From the NCBI GenBank assembly GCA_026627385.1, contig JAPNUR010000016.1:1-64000 (forward strand): 64,000 bases of DNA, given 5' to 3'. The DNA is from Bacillota bacterium. GTDB lineage: Bacteria > Bacillota > Sulfobacillia > Sulfobacillales > Sulfobacillaceae. A model generated the notes under the pieces. It was given only the letters and a program-made list of their open reading frames with translations, made no database searches and was not told where the DNA came from. Positions 43,224-51,942 of the stretch are shown here, in pieces. Position 1 is the first letter of the stretch; every line of letters starts with the position of its first letter. Position numbers and translations under genes: made by a program.

Positions 43224-44981
43224 ATGGTCAGCGCTCGTGAAACATCAAGAAAAATGAAACGGTATCTGGCGCTGGGGTTCGTTGTGTGCGCGTTGTTGGT
43301 GCTAGGCGAGGGGAGCTTTTGGGCTATCCGGGTGACGAACGCACTGGAGGCGGTCCAAAGCCGTTTGCCGTCCGTGTCCCAGGCTGTGGCTTCCCGCCAT
43401 TGGACTATCGCGATCAAGAATTTGGCCCAACTGGCCGCTCCTGCGCAGCAGCTGAGCGAGGATTTGGGGTGGGTGAAGGACTTTGCTTGGGTTCCGGGCT
43501 TGGGGCCCGACGCCATGCGCCTTGGGTGGCTGATTACCGCGCTCACGGCCACGACCACGGCTGCTCAGGCCTGGAGACCGCTAGTCACCGCGTGGGATCA
43601 GAACCCTGATCCCCTCAATGCCACGCTCAGCCGATTGACGCCGGCAGCCGTGCTTGCCGCGGCAGAGGCTTTGCACATGCTTGAGGCGGTGCCGCCGAAG
43701 ACGCTTCACGTGTCGTCCCCGTTGGAGAGGCGGTTCGCCGCTTTTCGTCGCGAGGTGGGCCCCTGGGCCCAACTCGGAGCGGTACTGACCCACGATCCTC
43801 ATGCCGTGAAAACCTTTCTCCGCTGGTCGCATACGGCGCGCTTTCTGGTGCTGTTCCAGGACAGCGGGGAGCTTCGGTCGACCGGTGGATTTCTCGCCGC
43901 CTACGGTTATCTGACCTGGCGCCATCGGCACGTCTCCCTGACCTTTGAACCCAACATCGCCACCTTAAACAACCATCTACGCTTACACTTCCCAGCACCG
44001 TGGGTCATTCGCGAGTATTTTGGGGAGCAGCGTCTCTCCTTTATCAATGCGAATATCAACCCCAACGTCCCAACCAGCGCTCGCCTCATTGAGCGCCTCT
44101 ATGATTCCGTTCCGCATCATCGCCCCATTCAGGGCATTGTGTGGGTCAACTCCTGGTTTGCGGACCAGGTGATTCAGGTGCTCGGCGCCGTCCGCGCTGA
44201 CGGGGTGACGTTTACGGCTCATAACTTGCTCACCGCGATGGAATATATGGCCGAGCGGCGCCCATTGCCGGGCAGTCGCCGGCTCCTGTTTCTAGGGCAA
44301 ATTTTGGACCAATTGCGGGCGCGAGCGGAGACGTCGCAGGGTGCCCTGGCTGAGTTGCTTCCGATCATTCGCGAGGCGCTGCGGGATCAGGAGGTGATGC
44401 TCTACGCCAACAACCCTGGTGTGGAAACCTGGTTGACACGTGAGGGATGGGCGGGGGCGATTCCTCCACTGCCTCATACCAATAGTTTTCTTTTGCTGAA
44501 CGATAACTACGGTGGACTGAAGGATAACTACGAGTTGAAAACCGGCGTCCGGATCGATGTCAAGCGCACGGCGGCCGGGCGATATCTCGAGACGGTCGAC
44601 ACAACATGGACGATGACCGGTGTCGCCGACGGCTGGATGATTGGCACGTACGTCGGCTGGGTCCAATGCCTGATGCCTCGCGGCACGCGCTTGGTATCCC
44701 TCGTTGGGGAACATCTCCATGGAATTCGTCGGACAACGCTAGGGGCTCTCCACCGCGTCGCCTACGGCACCGGTATTTTAATCGCCCCGCGGCGAAACGC
44801 TACCTCCCCCCCTCATGTTCGACGTCTAAAGTGGACATTTGAACTGCCGCGGTTAGCGCATCCGCGTACGCTCGTGTATCTTGTGCAGCCGGGGATCCCT
44901 GCTGAAACCGTCACCTATGACAAGGGTTCAGAGGCAGTGACCCGTGTCGTGCATCACTCGCTAGTGTTGCACGTGCGATGA
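43224..44981 (+). CDS. DUF4012 surface protein
   Basis: This 585-residue protein has one N-terminal membrane helix (YLALGFVVCALLVLGEGSFWAI, about residues 14-35) and a long outward region. The DUF4012 signature is clear near residue 215: LVLFQDSGELRSTGGFLAAYGYL. Helical segments precede it, and mixed beta segments follow. DUF4012 proteins are common in Gram-positive surface-polysaccharide loci; they are related in part to LytR-type domains by context, though no function is proven. The ATG at 43224 follows GGGGGAAA. Its 3' end overlaps the convergent GT2-like gene by 21 bases. Confidence 0.8.
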   Translation: MVSARETSRKMKRYLALGFVVCALLVLGEGSFWAIRVTNALEAVQSRLPSVSQAVASRHWTIAIKNLAQLAAPAQQLSEDLGWVKDFAWVPGLGPDAMRLGWLITALTATTTAAQAWRPLVTAWDQNPDPLNATLSRLTPAAVLAAAEALHMLEAVPPKTLHVSSPLERRFAAFRREVGPWAQLGAVLTHDPHAVKTFLRWSHTARFLVLFQDSGELRSTGGFLAAYGYLTWRHRHVSLTFEPNIATLNNHLRLHFPAPWVIREYFGEQRLSFINANINPNVPTSARLIERLYDSVPHHRPIQGIVWVNSWFADQVIQVLGAVRADGVTFTAHNLLTAMEYMAERRPLPGSRRLLFLGQILDQLRARAETSQGALAELLPIIREALRDQEVMLYANNPGVETWLTREGWAGAIPPLPHTNSFLLLNDNYGGLKDNYELKTGVRIDVKRTAAGRYLETVDTTWTMTGVADGWMIGTYVGWVQCLMPRGTRLVSLVGEHLHGIRRTTLGALHRVAYGTGILIAPRRNATSPPHVRRLKWTFELPRLAHPRTLVYLVQPGIPAETVTYDKGSEAVTRVVHHSLVLHVR

Positions 44982-45569
44982 AAGCGCGGGCTTCATCGTT
45001 GCCGGTGTATAGCCTAAGAGGTGAGGAATGTTGTAAAAGCAGTGGTTTTGCTTTCCTAAGTGGTGCCACCATTCTTCCCGCGCCATCCTAATGACATCGA
45101 AGGGCCGTGATGCGGGAGTTCGACAGAGGACAGCAGGTCCTTGAATGTGAGTGGCCGGCGTTGCACGGTATTTGCCGCGCGGTGTGCTGGGGACCGTAGA
45201 CGCCGTACCTCCTTGGATGCCCCAGGCGCCGTGAACCAGCGCCACCTCGTCGTGAACGTCTAAGACGAGTTCCAGCGCCTCTAAGGCGGTGGCAGTCAAC
45301 CATTCGCCGCTGTGAACGGACATGAGGTAGGGCCCGATCTCGCGCAAGGGAAGAGAGGCGAGCGACGTCGGGGAACAGCATTTGACATACGGAAGGTATG
45401 GCCGTAAGTCACTAAGCGGGCCGGATAGGTGGTCAGGCACAAGAACCAGAATGGTCCGCGGGGGGTGAGTCTGTTCCATCAGGCTTTCCAGGGTCTGGCC
45501 TACGTTCATGGCCGTATTGTCGTGACGAACAATGACCGAAACATCCGATGGTAACCGAAACCGATTCAT
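44961..45569 (-). CDS. Small GT2-like protein
   Basis: This 202-residue protein looks like a shortened GT2 domain: DVSVIVRHDNTAMNVGQTLESLMEQTHPPRTILVLVPD at the N-terminus is the usual first strand-helix-strand, and a body with LMSVHSGEWLTATALEALE occupies the place of the DxD motif. The acidic metal site is changed to HSGEW. There are no later catalytic acids, and it is about 100 residues shorter than normal. It may be an inactive or specialised glycosyltransferase fold. AAGGAGGAAG precedes the ATG; it is convergent with DUF4012. Confidence 0.6.
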   Translation of the reverse strand: MNRFRLPSDVSVIVRHDNTAMNVGQTLESLMEQTHPPRTILVLVPDHLSGPLSDLRPYLPYVKCCSPTSLASLPLREIGPYLMSVHSGEWLTATALEALELVLDVHDEVALVHGAWGIQGGTASTVPSTPRGKYRATPATHIQGPAVLCRTPASRPFDVIRMAREEWWHHLGKQNHCFYNIPHLLGYTPATMKPALSSHVQH

Positions 45570-45685
45570 CGTCTTCCTCCTTCGTCCGTGTCTGAATGCG
45601 CTTTAGGGTAACGGACTCTGTCGGGAAGGACGACGGGGGAGGTCCCTGGTTCTGTCTGGAGATATCCCGCGCCTCTAGGGTCAGC

Positions 45686-46039
45686 CTATTCCCACGCCTC
45701 GTCTGGCGGACGCAGAATGGCTGATAACAGGGAACTGTCTTTGACGGCGGCTTTAGGTAGGAACAGTGCCGTGGGAATCCAGCGGCGGACGGTCTCTTCC
45801 AGTTCCGTGTCCCAAGCCATCACCACCAGGGTTAAGGGAAGGTTGGCTAAATCTCGGAGGTAAGGCCATCCCGTGGTTGCGTCAATGAAGAGCCAGTGGA
45901 CGTGACTGCCGACGGCCCGCTGAAGGTCAGACACCTCCAGTGGAACCGCTAAAACGTCGAAGCGAGTTAACATCTCAACCAACAACGTGCAAAATTCGGG
46001 GTCGCGATCGACGACATAGGCCACAGGGCGCCCGGTCAC
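45686..46039 (-). CDS. Stand-alone receiver-domain protein
   Basis: This 117-residue protein matches a CheY-like receiver with no output domain. Acid-pocket residues sit in AYVVDRDPEF, the phosphoacceptor Asp is in WLFIDATTGW (about residue 51), the usual Thr/Ser position is in VVMAWD and is altered, and the conserved Lys is in FLPKAAVK. So phosphate transfer is possible, but signalling may be atypical. The GTG start at 46039 follows AAAGGTGA. It lies divergent from a histidine kinase and may be a phosphate sink or relay. Confidence 0.7.
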   Translation of the reverse strand: MTGRPVAYVVDRDPEFCTLLVEMLTRFDVLAVPLEVSDLQRAVGSHVHWLFIDATTGWPYLRDLANLPLTLVVMAWDTELEETVRRWIPTALFLPKAAVKDSSLLSAILRPPDEAWE

Positions 46040-46202
46040 GGCGTTCACCTTTCTGTACGACAATTTGGACTTATTATCCCATAAACTCGACAGATTTTGC
46101 GCATTTAGGGATAACCCCTAATGGGTCGGGGGGAGGCGCCTCTACGGGAGAGGGCGCCAAGCCGATATGCTGGACAGAGTTTAGAGATAAGGGATAGGAG
46201 TT

Positions 46203-47072
46203 ATGACGCAAACGTCGCCAAGAGACTGTGGGATGGATGCATTCCTTGAACGGGTGCGGCTGTGGGTCGAAGCCGCGGGGATTGATGTCGACATCGCGTT
46301 TGCTGACGAACGGTGCGCGGGTCCCAACGAGGGCGCGCAAACGTTTCTGACAATAGGGCCCCTTACGCTGTCGCTCACCGGGGCGCACCTGATCCCAGAC
46401 CAAACCAAGCGCACGATTCAAGTCATTGCGGAACTTGTTTGGGCCGGATACCAACAAACCCTGGCACAGTCGATTCTTGTGCATGAAATCCGTAATCCTC
46501 TTGCGGTGGTGGCGGGGCAAGTGGAACTGCTCCGCCGCGAAATCGGTCCTCATCCGCGACTGGCGTCCATCGAGCGCGCGGTGGGGCGGATCGAGCAACA
46601 ATTGAAGGCATCGCAAGGGATCCCAGGTGGGTTGTGGTCGGAATTTGCGGTGGCCGAGGTTCTTGACCAGATTTTAACGGATCTCGCGCCTTTAGCCGAT
46701 GGCAAGCACATTCGCTGGCTTCTTGCGGTGAAAACGGTGACCGTTTATTGGAACCGCGAAGCATTCTGGCAAATCCTATTCAATTTAGTGAAAAACGCCA
46801 TCGAGGCAGCACCTCCTTACGGGATCGTGGAAATAGGGGCAACATCTTACGAACACGGGGTACGCATTTGGGTAAAGACGCACGGGGTCGACATCCCACG
46901 CGAGGTGAAAGCGCGGCTATTTCGACAACCGGCCAGCGTCAAAGGGCCGGACCGGGGTGTCGGGCTACTGCTCTCCCGAAATCTTGCGGCGGAATCCGGC
47001 GCCGAACTTGTTTACGATGAGAAGACGGGGTTTACCCTCCTGATTCCGTCAAGAACTTCTCGACAGAAATAA
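46203..47072 (+). CDS. Soluble HisKA-type histidine kinase
   Basis: This 289-residue kinase has no membrane helix. A short N-terminal domain (residues 1-85) of unknown fold precedes a HisKA helix with SILVHEIRNPLAV (phospho-His 94), then a HATPase domain with the N-box LFNLVKNAIEAA (Asn 198) and a G-box region GVGLLLSRNLAAESGAEL. The usual first G-box (DxGxG) is changed to THGVDIP, so nucleotide binding may be weaker. It is divergent from the stand-alone receiver, a likely partner. Signal input must be cytosolic or through another protein. Confidence 0.85.
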   Translation: MTQTSPRDCGMDAFLERVRLWVEAAGIDVDIAFADERCAGPNEGAQTFLTIGPLTLSLTGAHLIPDQTKRTIQVIAELVWAGYQQTLAQSILVHEIRNPLAVVAGQVELLRREIGPHPRLASIERAVGRIEQQLKASQGIPGGLWSEFAVAEVLDQILTDLAPLADGKHIRWLLAVKTVTVYWNREAFWQILFNLVKNAIEAAPPYGIVEIGATSYEHGVRIWVKTHGVDIPREVKARLFRQPASVKGPDRGVGLLLSRNLAAESGAELVYDEKTGFTLLIPSRTSRQK

Positions 47073-47111
47073 TGTAGTTTCGGAAACAGGTGTTTCGAAG
47101 GGGGTCGAGTC

Positions 47112-47318
47112 TTGTCGAGTGCCGTCACATTGGCAGAAATCAGGTCGAGCAATTCTGAAAACTCAGTGCAGGGATTGGCCCGCAGAGGACGAATTACTGC
47201 GGTGCGCGTCTGTGTGTGGCTGACCGCGGTAGGTCAGGGTAACTCACAGGGCAGGGGTGGTATGGTCATTGAGAATTTCATCAAACGAAGGCGGTCTCGA
47301 GAGGGAGCGATAGAATGA
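47112..47318 (+). CDS. Possible small protein upstream of the second kinase
   Basis: A 68-residue reading from TTG 47112, behind GGGGG, ends in an ATGA overlap with the next gene. It has no family features and is basic at the C-terminus. The inverted repeat at 47220-47237 lies inside it, so the region may be a leader rather than a gene. Confidence 0.2.
   Translation: MSSAVTLAEIRSSNSENSVQGLARRGRITAVRVCVWLTAVGQGNSQGRGGMVIENFIKRRRSREGAIE
47220..47237. repeat. Perfect inverted repeat before the kinase gene
   Basis: CTGACC and GGTCAG flank a 6-base centre, about 80 bases upstream of the kinase start. It could be an operator or RNA hairpin; the LuxR-type regulator next door is a candidate ligand. 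Confidence 0.35.
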
Positions 47319-48415
47319 AAAACGTGATGACCCCTTTATTAAAGGCGGTCAAAGCCTGTTCCGAAGTGGATGCCGCATCGGTGTGGTATCTTGACATGTC
47401 AACGGGGCTAGCGCAGTTAATCGCTCATAGCAATGCGGACACGAGAGCGGACCGGCACGAGACCCTGGATGCGTCATGTTTAGAAAAAATCTTGGGAGAC
47501 GACGTACTGTCGTATAAGGGCGCGGTGCCCGCAGTGGATTCCCTGGCAATGCCGGGATACATCGCCGTGTGGCGCGTTGCGGAGGTGGGTTCACACAGTT
47601 ACTTTCTCGTCGGGTTTCAAAAAGAGCGGCCGTTAACCTTGCGGCAGCTACAACGTTTGAGAAGTTTTGTCGAGGTGGTACAAGCGCTGTTGACGTCAGC
47701 CTGGGGCGCTTCCCACCGCATCCAAGGGCGCCTCGTGTCACATTACGTGCGATTTTCCGAAGAACGCATTCGCCGGCAGATTGCTCAGCTATTGCATGGG
47801 CCGTTGCAAACCAAGGTGTTGTTGTTAGAAAAAGACATCCACGATTTGCGCCAAGAGTGGCTGGAAAATCCCATGGAATGCATGGATCGCTTGGCCGACA
47901 TCGAAGCGCGCCTAGCGCATTTTCGGGACCACGATCTCCGCGCACTCAGCCACCGCCTTTATCCGGATTTGATTCAGGTTGGCCTCGTGCCAGCCTTGCG
48001 CGGGCTCAAAGGGAGCCTCGAGCCGCGGCTCACGGTCCGCTTGTACATATCCGAAGCACTTCAAGCGTTGGATACCCCCATTAAGAATCGTCTGCCTGAA
48101 AGTTTGCGGTTAGATCTGTACCGGGTAATTGAAGAAGCGGCTAACAATGCGATGCGTCATGGCGCGGCCCAATGCCTCGAAGTGCGGCTGGACTATTCCC
48201 CCGTAGAGGGACTTTACCTTCGGATACAAGACGATGGGGTGGGATGGCATGCTGAAGATCCACGCCCAGGGTTTGGGCTGCGGATGATCCAACGTCGCCT
48301 GCGGCGGTGGCATGGGCGACTGACCATTCATGCGGACGGATCAGGTGGTGCAGCGCTGACCATCACCATCCCTTATCGCGTGGCTCCGGCCCGTCACCTC
48401 AATGTTGGCGGTTAA
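47315..48415 (+). CDS. Soluble NarX/DegS-type histidine kinase
   Basis: This 366-residue kinase has an N-terminal GAF-like sensory part (residues 1-130) and no membrane segment. The HisKA_3-type helix reads RIRRQIAQLLHGPLQTKVLL (phospho-His 161), followed by the LSHRLYPDLIQVGLVPAL stretch typical of NarX/DegS kinases. The HATPase domain has EEAANNAMRHG (Asn about 277), IQDDGVGW and GFGLRMIQRRLRRWHG. GAGGGAG precedes the ATG. Its 3' end overlaps the LuxR-type response regulator by four bases on the other strand; such kinases normally pair with that regulator type. Confidence 0.88.
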   Translation: MKNVMTPLLKAVKACSEVDAASVWYLDMSTGLAQLIAHSNADTRADRHETLDASCLEKILGDDVLSYKGAVPAVDSLAMPGYIAVWRVAEVGSHSYFLVGFQKERPLTLRQLQRLRSFVEVVQALLTSAWGASHRIQGRLVSHYVRFSEERIRRQIAQLLHGPLQTKVLLLEKDIHDLRQEWLENPMECMDRLADIEARLAHFRDHDLRALSHRLYPDLIQVGLVPALRGLKGSLEPRLTVRLYISEALQALDTPIKNRLPESLRLDLYRVIEEAANNAMRHGAAQCLEVRLDYSPVEGLYLRIQDDGVGWHAEDPRPGFGLRMIQRRLRRWHGRLTIHADGSGGAALTITIPYRVAPARHLNVGG

Positions 48416-49080
48416 TTTGCATCGTCGCCCTGATCGGCTAAGAACGCGAGCACCGCTTTGACCCGAGGATGTTGATCCGGACTCGTGCTGTCAATATGGA
48501 GGCTTGCATAAATGGCGGTCAGGTGATTTTCCACCGACTTTTCCGACAGGAAAAGGGTCTTAGCGATGGCCGCATTGGTGTATCCTTGAGCGACCAACTC
48601 TAAGATTTGCAATTGCCGTGGTGTGAGATCATCTAGCGGGCTGTGGCGGCGATGCGGGGATCGTTTGACCAGTTCCGGATCGAGGACAACGAGATTGGAT
48701 GCCGCCCCCTCAATGGCTCGGGCCAACGTGGCCACATCCCTGACAGACCGTTTCAAGAGGTATGACCAACCCGGCAACGACGATTCCGGGAGACTCGCTA
48801 AGATGTCCGGCCGCGCATAGTTTGACAGCAGCACAATCCCCAAGTGGGGGTTGATTTCGCGCAGCTGCAGGCCGGTTTCGATGCCGGTCCATCCGGCGCC
48901 TAAGTTGATGTCCAGGAGGGCAACATCGGGTTGGTCGCGCTGTTGGTTGTTGAAGGCCGCCGCGCCATCCTTGTAGGCGGCCACAACCGTCATGGTGGGA
49001 ATTTGTTCGAGCGACATGACCAACAAATCTCGAAGCAAATTTTCGTCTTCGACGACGACCAGGCGCAACTTGCGATCCAT
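48412..49080 (-). CDS. NarL/FixJ-type response regulator
   Basis: This 222-residue regulator has a receiver (residues 1-120: LVVVEDENLLRD acids, phospho-Asp 57 in VALLDINLG, LLSNYAR at the Thr/Ser site, LLKRSVRD with the Lys) and a LuxR helix-turn-helix at about 154-205 (LTPRQLQILELVAQGYTNAAIAKTLFLS). It likely receives phosphate from the kinase at 47315. The ATG follows AAGGAGGCG, which lies in the end of the beta-lactamase-like gene two bases upstream, so both proteins are made from one transcript. Confidence 0.9.
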   Translation of the reverse strand: MDRKLRLVVVEDENLLRDLLVMSLEQIPTMTVVAAYKDGAAAFNNQQRDQPDVALLDINLGAGWTGIETGLQLREINPHLGIVLLSNYARPDILASLPESSLPGWSYLLKRSVRDVATLARAIEGAASNLVVLDPELVKRSPHRRHSPLDDLTPRQLQILELVAQGYTNAAIAKTLFLSEKSVENHLTAIYASLHIDSTSPDQHPRVKAVLAFLADQGDDAN

Positions 49081-49082
49081 GG

Positions 49083-50297
49083 TTACGGTTCGCCTCCTTG
49101 AGGTCGCCCGCAAAAGTAATCAAACACGGCCCGGCTAGCCTTGGGTAAGATAACGTGGGCCTCGGTGTCAGGGTGAAAGCGGCGGTCCCGAGAGCGCTCG
49201 CTCATAATGGCAATGGCGTAATCGCCCCACGGCGTTAATACCAATCCTGCATCGTTGCGGATGCCGCTAAGCGACCCGCTCTTACTTAAGACGCGCACGA
49301 GGGGGGGATCCTCTTCTTCATCGCTAATGAGCTCGTACGGAAGATATCGGGTGAGCAAGGTTTGATATTGCTGGCGGCTTAAAATGTCAAACGCAATGTG
49401 GCGATACGGATCCGCCAAGATCTCGCCCCGGTAAAGCTTTGTCAGCAGCATGACTAAATCGTGGGGGCTGGAGAGTCCGAGCGGTCGGTCTTCGTTTGGG
49501 TCAAAGGTGATCTTGCGCACCACCTGGGTGGCCTGAAGGCCGAGGCTCGCGCAGAGCGCATTCACGCGGTCGATACCGACGGTTCGCAACGCGATGTTTG
49601 TGGCCACATTGTCGGACACGATAATCATCAGGGTTAAAATATCGCGCAGGGGGAGGTGGATGCCCCGGCTTAAATGTTGCATAACCCCCGATCCTTCGAC
49701 CTCGTCTTCCGCTTCGTACACGAGAAGGTCCGTCAATTGGCGTTCTCCCTGTTGGCATTGGCGTAGCGCCTCGATAAGGACGGGGAGCTTGAGCACCGAG
49801 GCAGTCTCGCGCGGACGCGCGGTGTCGCCGAACTGAATGATTTCCCGGGTCTCGAGGTGTTGGGCATACAAGGCATAGTCTCCGCTAAATTCACGCGCAA
49901 TGTCGGCTAACTGTTGGTGAATCATGTACGAAACCTCCCCGCTGGTTATCGGTGGTCGCATCGGATTAGGCATCCCGTCTGCCCATGTGGCTAGTTGCCT
50001 TAGAAGCGCGCGGGGTGGGCGAATGATGCGCGAGTGCTGGCGAAGGGCGTCAATCCAGCTAAGGATATCAGGCGTTAAGGGCATTGTCGAAGCTAAGGGA
50101 TGGTCGGCGACGCGTTGAAATAACCTGAGTGCCCCCGACTCGTTCTCCCGTTGCCAATGAACGAAAGCGGCAGCAATCCAAATGGCTATTTGCTCTTTTT
50201 CGGACTTCGTCAGGCGCCACGATTCTTCCAGCACCTCATGAGCCCTGAAGAACTCGCCCTCGTCCATAGCGTCGACATAAACTTGCCAGCGGTCCAT
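49083..50297 (-). CDS. DUF309 / class A beta-lactamase-like fusion
   Basis: This 404-residue protein joins two domains. Residues 1-75 match DUF309 (GEFFRAHEVLEESWR and IAAAFVHWQRENESGALRLF). From about 125 it is a serine hydrolase of the class A beta-lactamase fold: SxxK in ETASVLKLP (Ser 167, Lys 170), SDN in IIVSDNVATN (228-230), an omega-loop-like FDPNEDRPLGLSSP, and KSG in VLSKSGSLSG (339-341). No signal peptide is present, so it should act in the cytosol, which is odd for a beta-lactamase. It may be a cytosolic peptidase or a sensor. The ATG at 50297 is preferred; 50348 is possible. It is coupled to the response regulator. Confidence 0.8.
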   Translation of the reverse strand: MDRWQVYVDAMDEGEFFRAHEVLEESWRLTKSEKEQIAIWIAAAFVHWQRENESGALRLFQRVADHPLASTMPLTPDILSWIDALRQHSRIIRPPRALLRQLATWADGMPNPMRPPITSGEVSYMIHQQLADIAREFSGDYALYAQHLETREIIQFGDTARPRETASVLKLPVLIEALRQCQQGERQLTDLLVYEAEDEVEGSGVMQHLSRGIHLPLRDILTLMIIVSDNVATNIALRTVGIDRVNALCASLGLQATQVVRKITFDPNEDRPLGLSSPHDLVMLLTKLYRGEILADPYRHIAFDILSRQQYQTLLTRYLPYELISDEEEDPPLVRVLSKSGSLSGIRNDAGLVLTPWGDYAIAIMSERSRDRRFHPDTEAHVILPKASRAVFDYFCGRPQGGEP

Positions 50298-50440
50298 TGC
50301 CCCACCATTGTTCGCGATGTTTTCTTGCCAGCTTCCATTATCGCCCATTGCGCCAGGGTCGGGGAGGCGTGTTGTCAGAAATTTAGTCGGCGGTCGTCAA
50401 TAATTCTTGTTATGATGAGGGCAGTAAGGGGGATGGGGCT

Positions 50441-51922
50441 GTGGCCAAAAAGGGCAATGGAGGGTCGCGTTCCACATTTTGGGATGAATTGGCGATGACG
50501 CCGGAGCAGTTAGGATACATGATTCGCGAAGTGGCGACATTGCCCGGCGCGCTAGAACAGTTAGCCGAATACGCGGTGCTGGCGCCCGAACCCGACCTTC
50601 TCGAGGAATTTGTGGATGAATTAACACGGGTGCCGGAGGCTATGCCATTTTTGGCGCGGGTTGCCTTTGCCTTAGAGACGCTAGACGATTTCAGTCCCAA
50701 GTCTCTGAAACGTATTCGCCGGGAGGCCGAACGCCGGGGGGTCACGCGGCTTTTGAATCCCAAGAGCTGGTATCCGGAATTGACCGGCCCGTTTCGCGTG
50801 TTCGTGACGCCGAGCCGTCTTCGCGCGCATTTCATGGTGGTGCGTTTTCTGTTTTTGGAGTCCGGCATTCAAACCTTGTGGGATGTCAATTTTGCTGGGG
50901 GCGGCCTCATGAGTGCTGTCGTCTTGGATACCGTGCCCGATGATCTTGGCGAGGAACCGTGGCACGAGGTGCAGCCCGATCTGGCGCTCTCCCTCATGCA
51001 GAGCGCACGGTGGATGCGAGAATGGCGAAACATTGACAATCTCAATGAAGGCTGGCTTTTTACCGAAGTTTTGTGGCAGATCGTGACGCGGGGGATGTTG
51101 CCCCGACCCGTGGACCGCGTGGCCTATGCCATGGAAGCGGAACCCGTGAACGCCCAAAGCGCTGCGCTGGCGTTTGTGAATGCCTGGTGCCACGAAGACG
51201 GACTTCTGGCCTATGATCTGTTGGCCGAACGAACAAGAGTGGAATTACCGCTTGAGGCTCTTTTAATGGACATTGATGGAGGGGATCACACCCGGGGCAG
51301 GCTCTGGCGCTCGTGGATCGAGAAAGAGGCGGTGAAAAAGACTACCGGCGACTTTCTCATCAAGACCTGGCATAGCACCGGGTGGGGGGTCGTGGAGCGT
51401 CCCTGGCACCTTCACCTTACTCGGGCACGCGATGGCCGGTGGTATATTACCCAATTTCGCCGCGGACGGCGCACGCTGTGGACGCCCGCCGATGTGCAAC
51501 CGTATCTGCGCTCAACTCAGCGCTACTATGGCATGTTTGATCTCGAGGATGCCGAGGCGCTTCCCATTGATATGGTCCCTGACACCGCTGTACGCGATCG
51601 GTCGGCGGGGTTGACTGAAGTGTACAGCTGGGGGCCGGCTCACGATTTTTGCCATCCCTACGATATGGCGGAACATTTGGCGATGGAGTGGATCTTTGTC
51701 GATGATCGGGGACTCATCCTCTTGGCCTCCGGGGAAATTGCGTATCGCCGCGAGCGCGAGCGGCTGCGCAACCAAGGGTGGATTGATGAACCTTTAATGG
51801 AAGGGATTGCCGACCGCTTCCAGCAAGAATTTTGGGAAGAGGCCGCGGAATTGGGCTGGGACGATATCGTAGGGGATCCGGTGGATGATCTGGAGGACTG
51901 GGAGCGTGAGGATCCCCGCTAG
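50441..51922 (+). CDS. Uncharacterised acidic protein
   Basis: I do not recognise this 493-residue soluble protein. It starts with GTG after AAGGGGG. Residues 1-110 are helical and Leu/Glu-rich. A central part has EVQPDLALSLMQSARWMREW. Around 230-340 lies an alpha+beta stretch of the SnoaL/NTF2-like kind (ALAFVNAWCHEDGLLAYDLLAERTR), ending with RDGRWYITQFRRG; that is a tentative fold reading. The C-terminus is rich in Asp/Glu and Trp. No signal peptide or membrane helix is present. It is divergent from the DUF309 fusion and convergent with the PBP4-like gene, without clear functional context. Confidence 0.6.
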   Translation: MAKKGNGGSRSTFWDELAMTPEQLGYMIREVATLPGALEQLAEYAVLAPEPDLLEEFVDELTRVPEAMPFLARVAFALETLDDFSPKSLKRIRREAERRGVTRLLNPKSWYPELTGPFRVFVTPSRLRAHFMVVRFLFLESGIQTLWDVNFAGGGLMSAVVLDTVPDDLGEEPWHEVQPDLALSLMQSARWMREWRNIDNLNEGWLFTEVLWQIVTRGMLPRPVDRVAYAMEAEPVNAQSAALAFVNAWCHEDGLLAYDLLAERTRVELPLEALLMDIDGGDHTRGRLWRSWIEKEAVKKTTGDFLIKTWHSTGWGVVERPWHLHLTRARDGRWYITQFRRGRRTLWTPADVQPYLRSTQRYYGMFDLEDAEALPIDMVPDTAVRDRSAGLTEVYSWGPAHDFCHPYDMAEHLAMEWIFVDDRGLILLASGEIAYRRERERLRNQGWIDEPLMEGIADRFQQEFWEEAAELGWDDIVGDPVDDLEDWEREDPR

Positions 51923-51942
51923 TGCGAGGCTGGGTTGATAGG

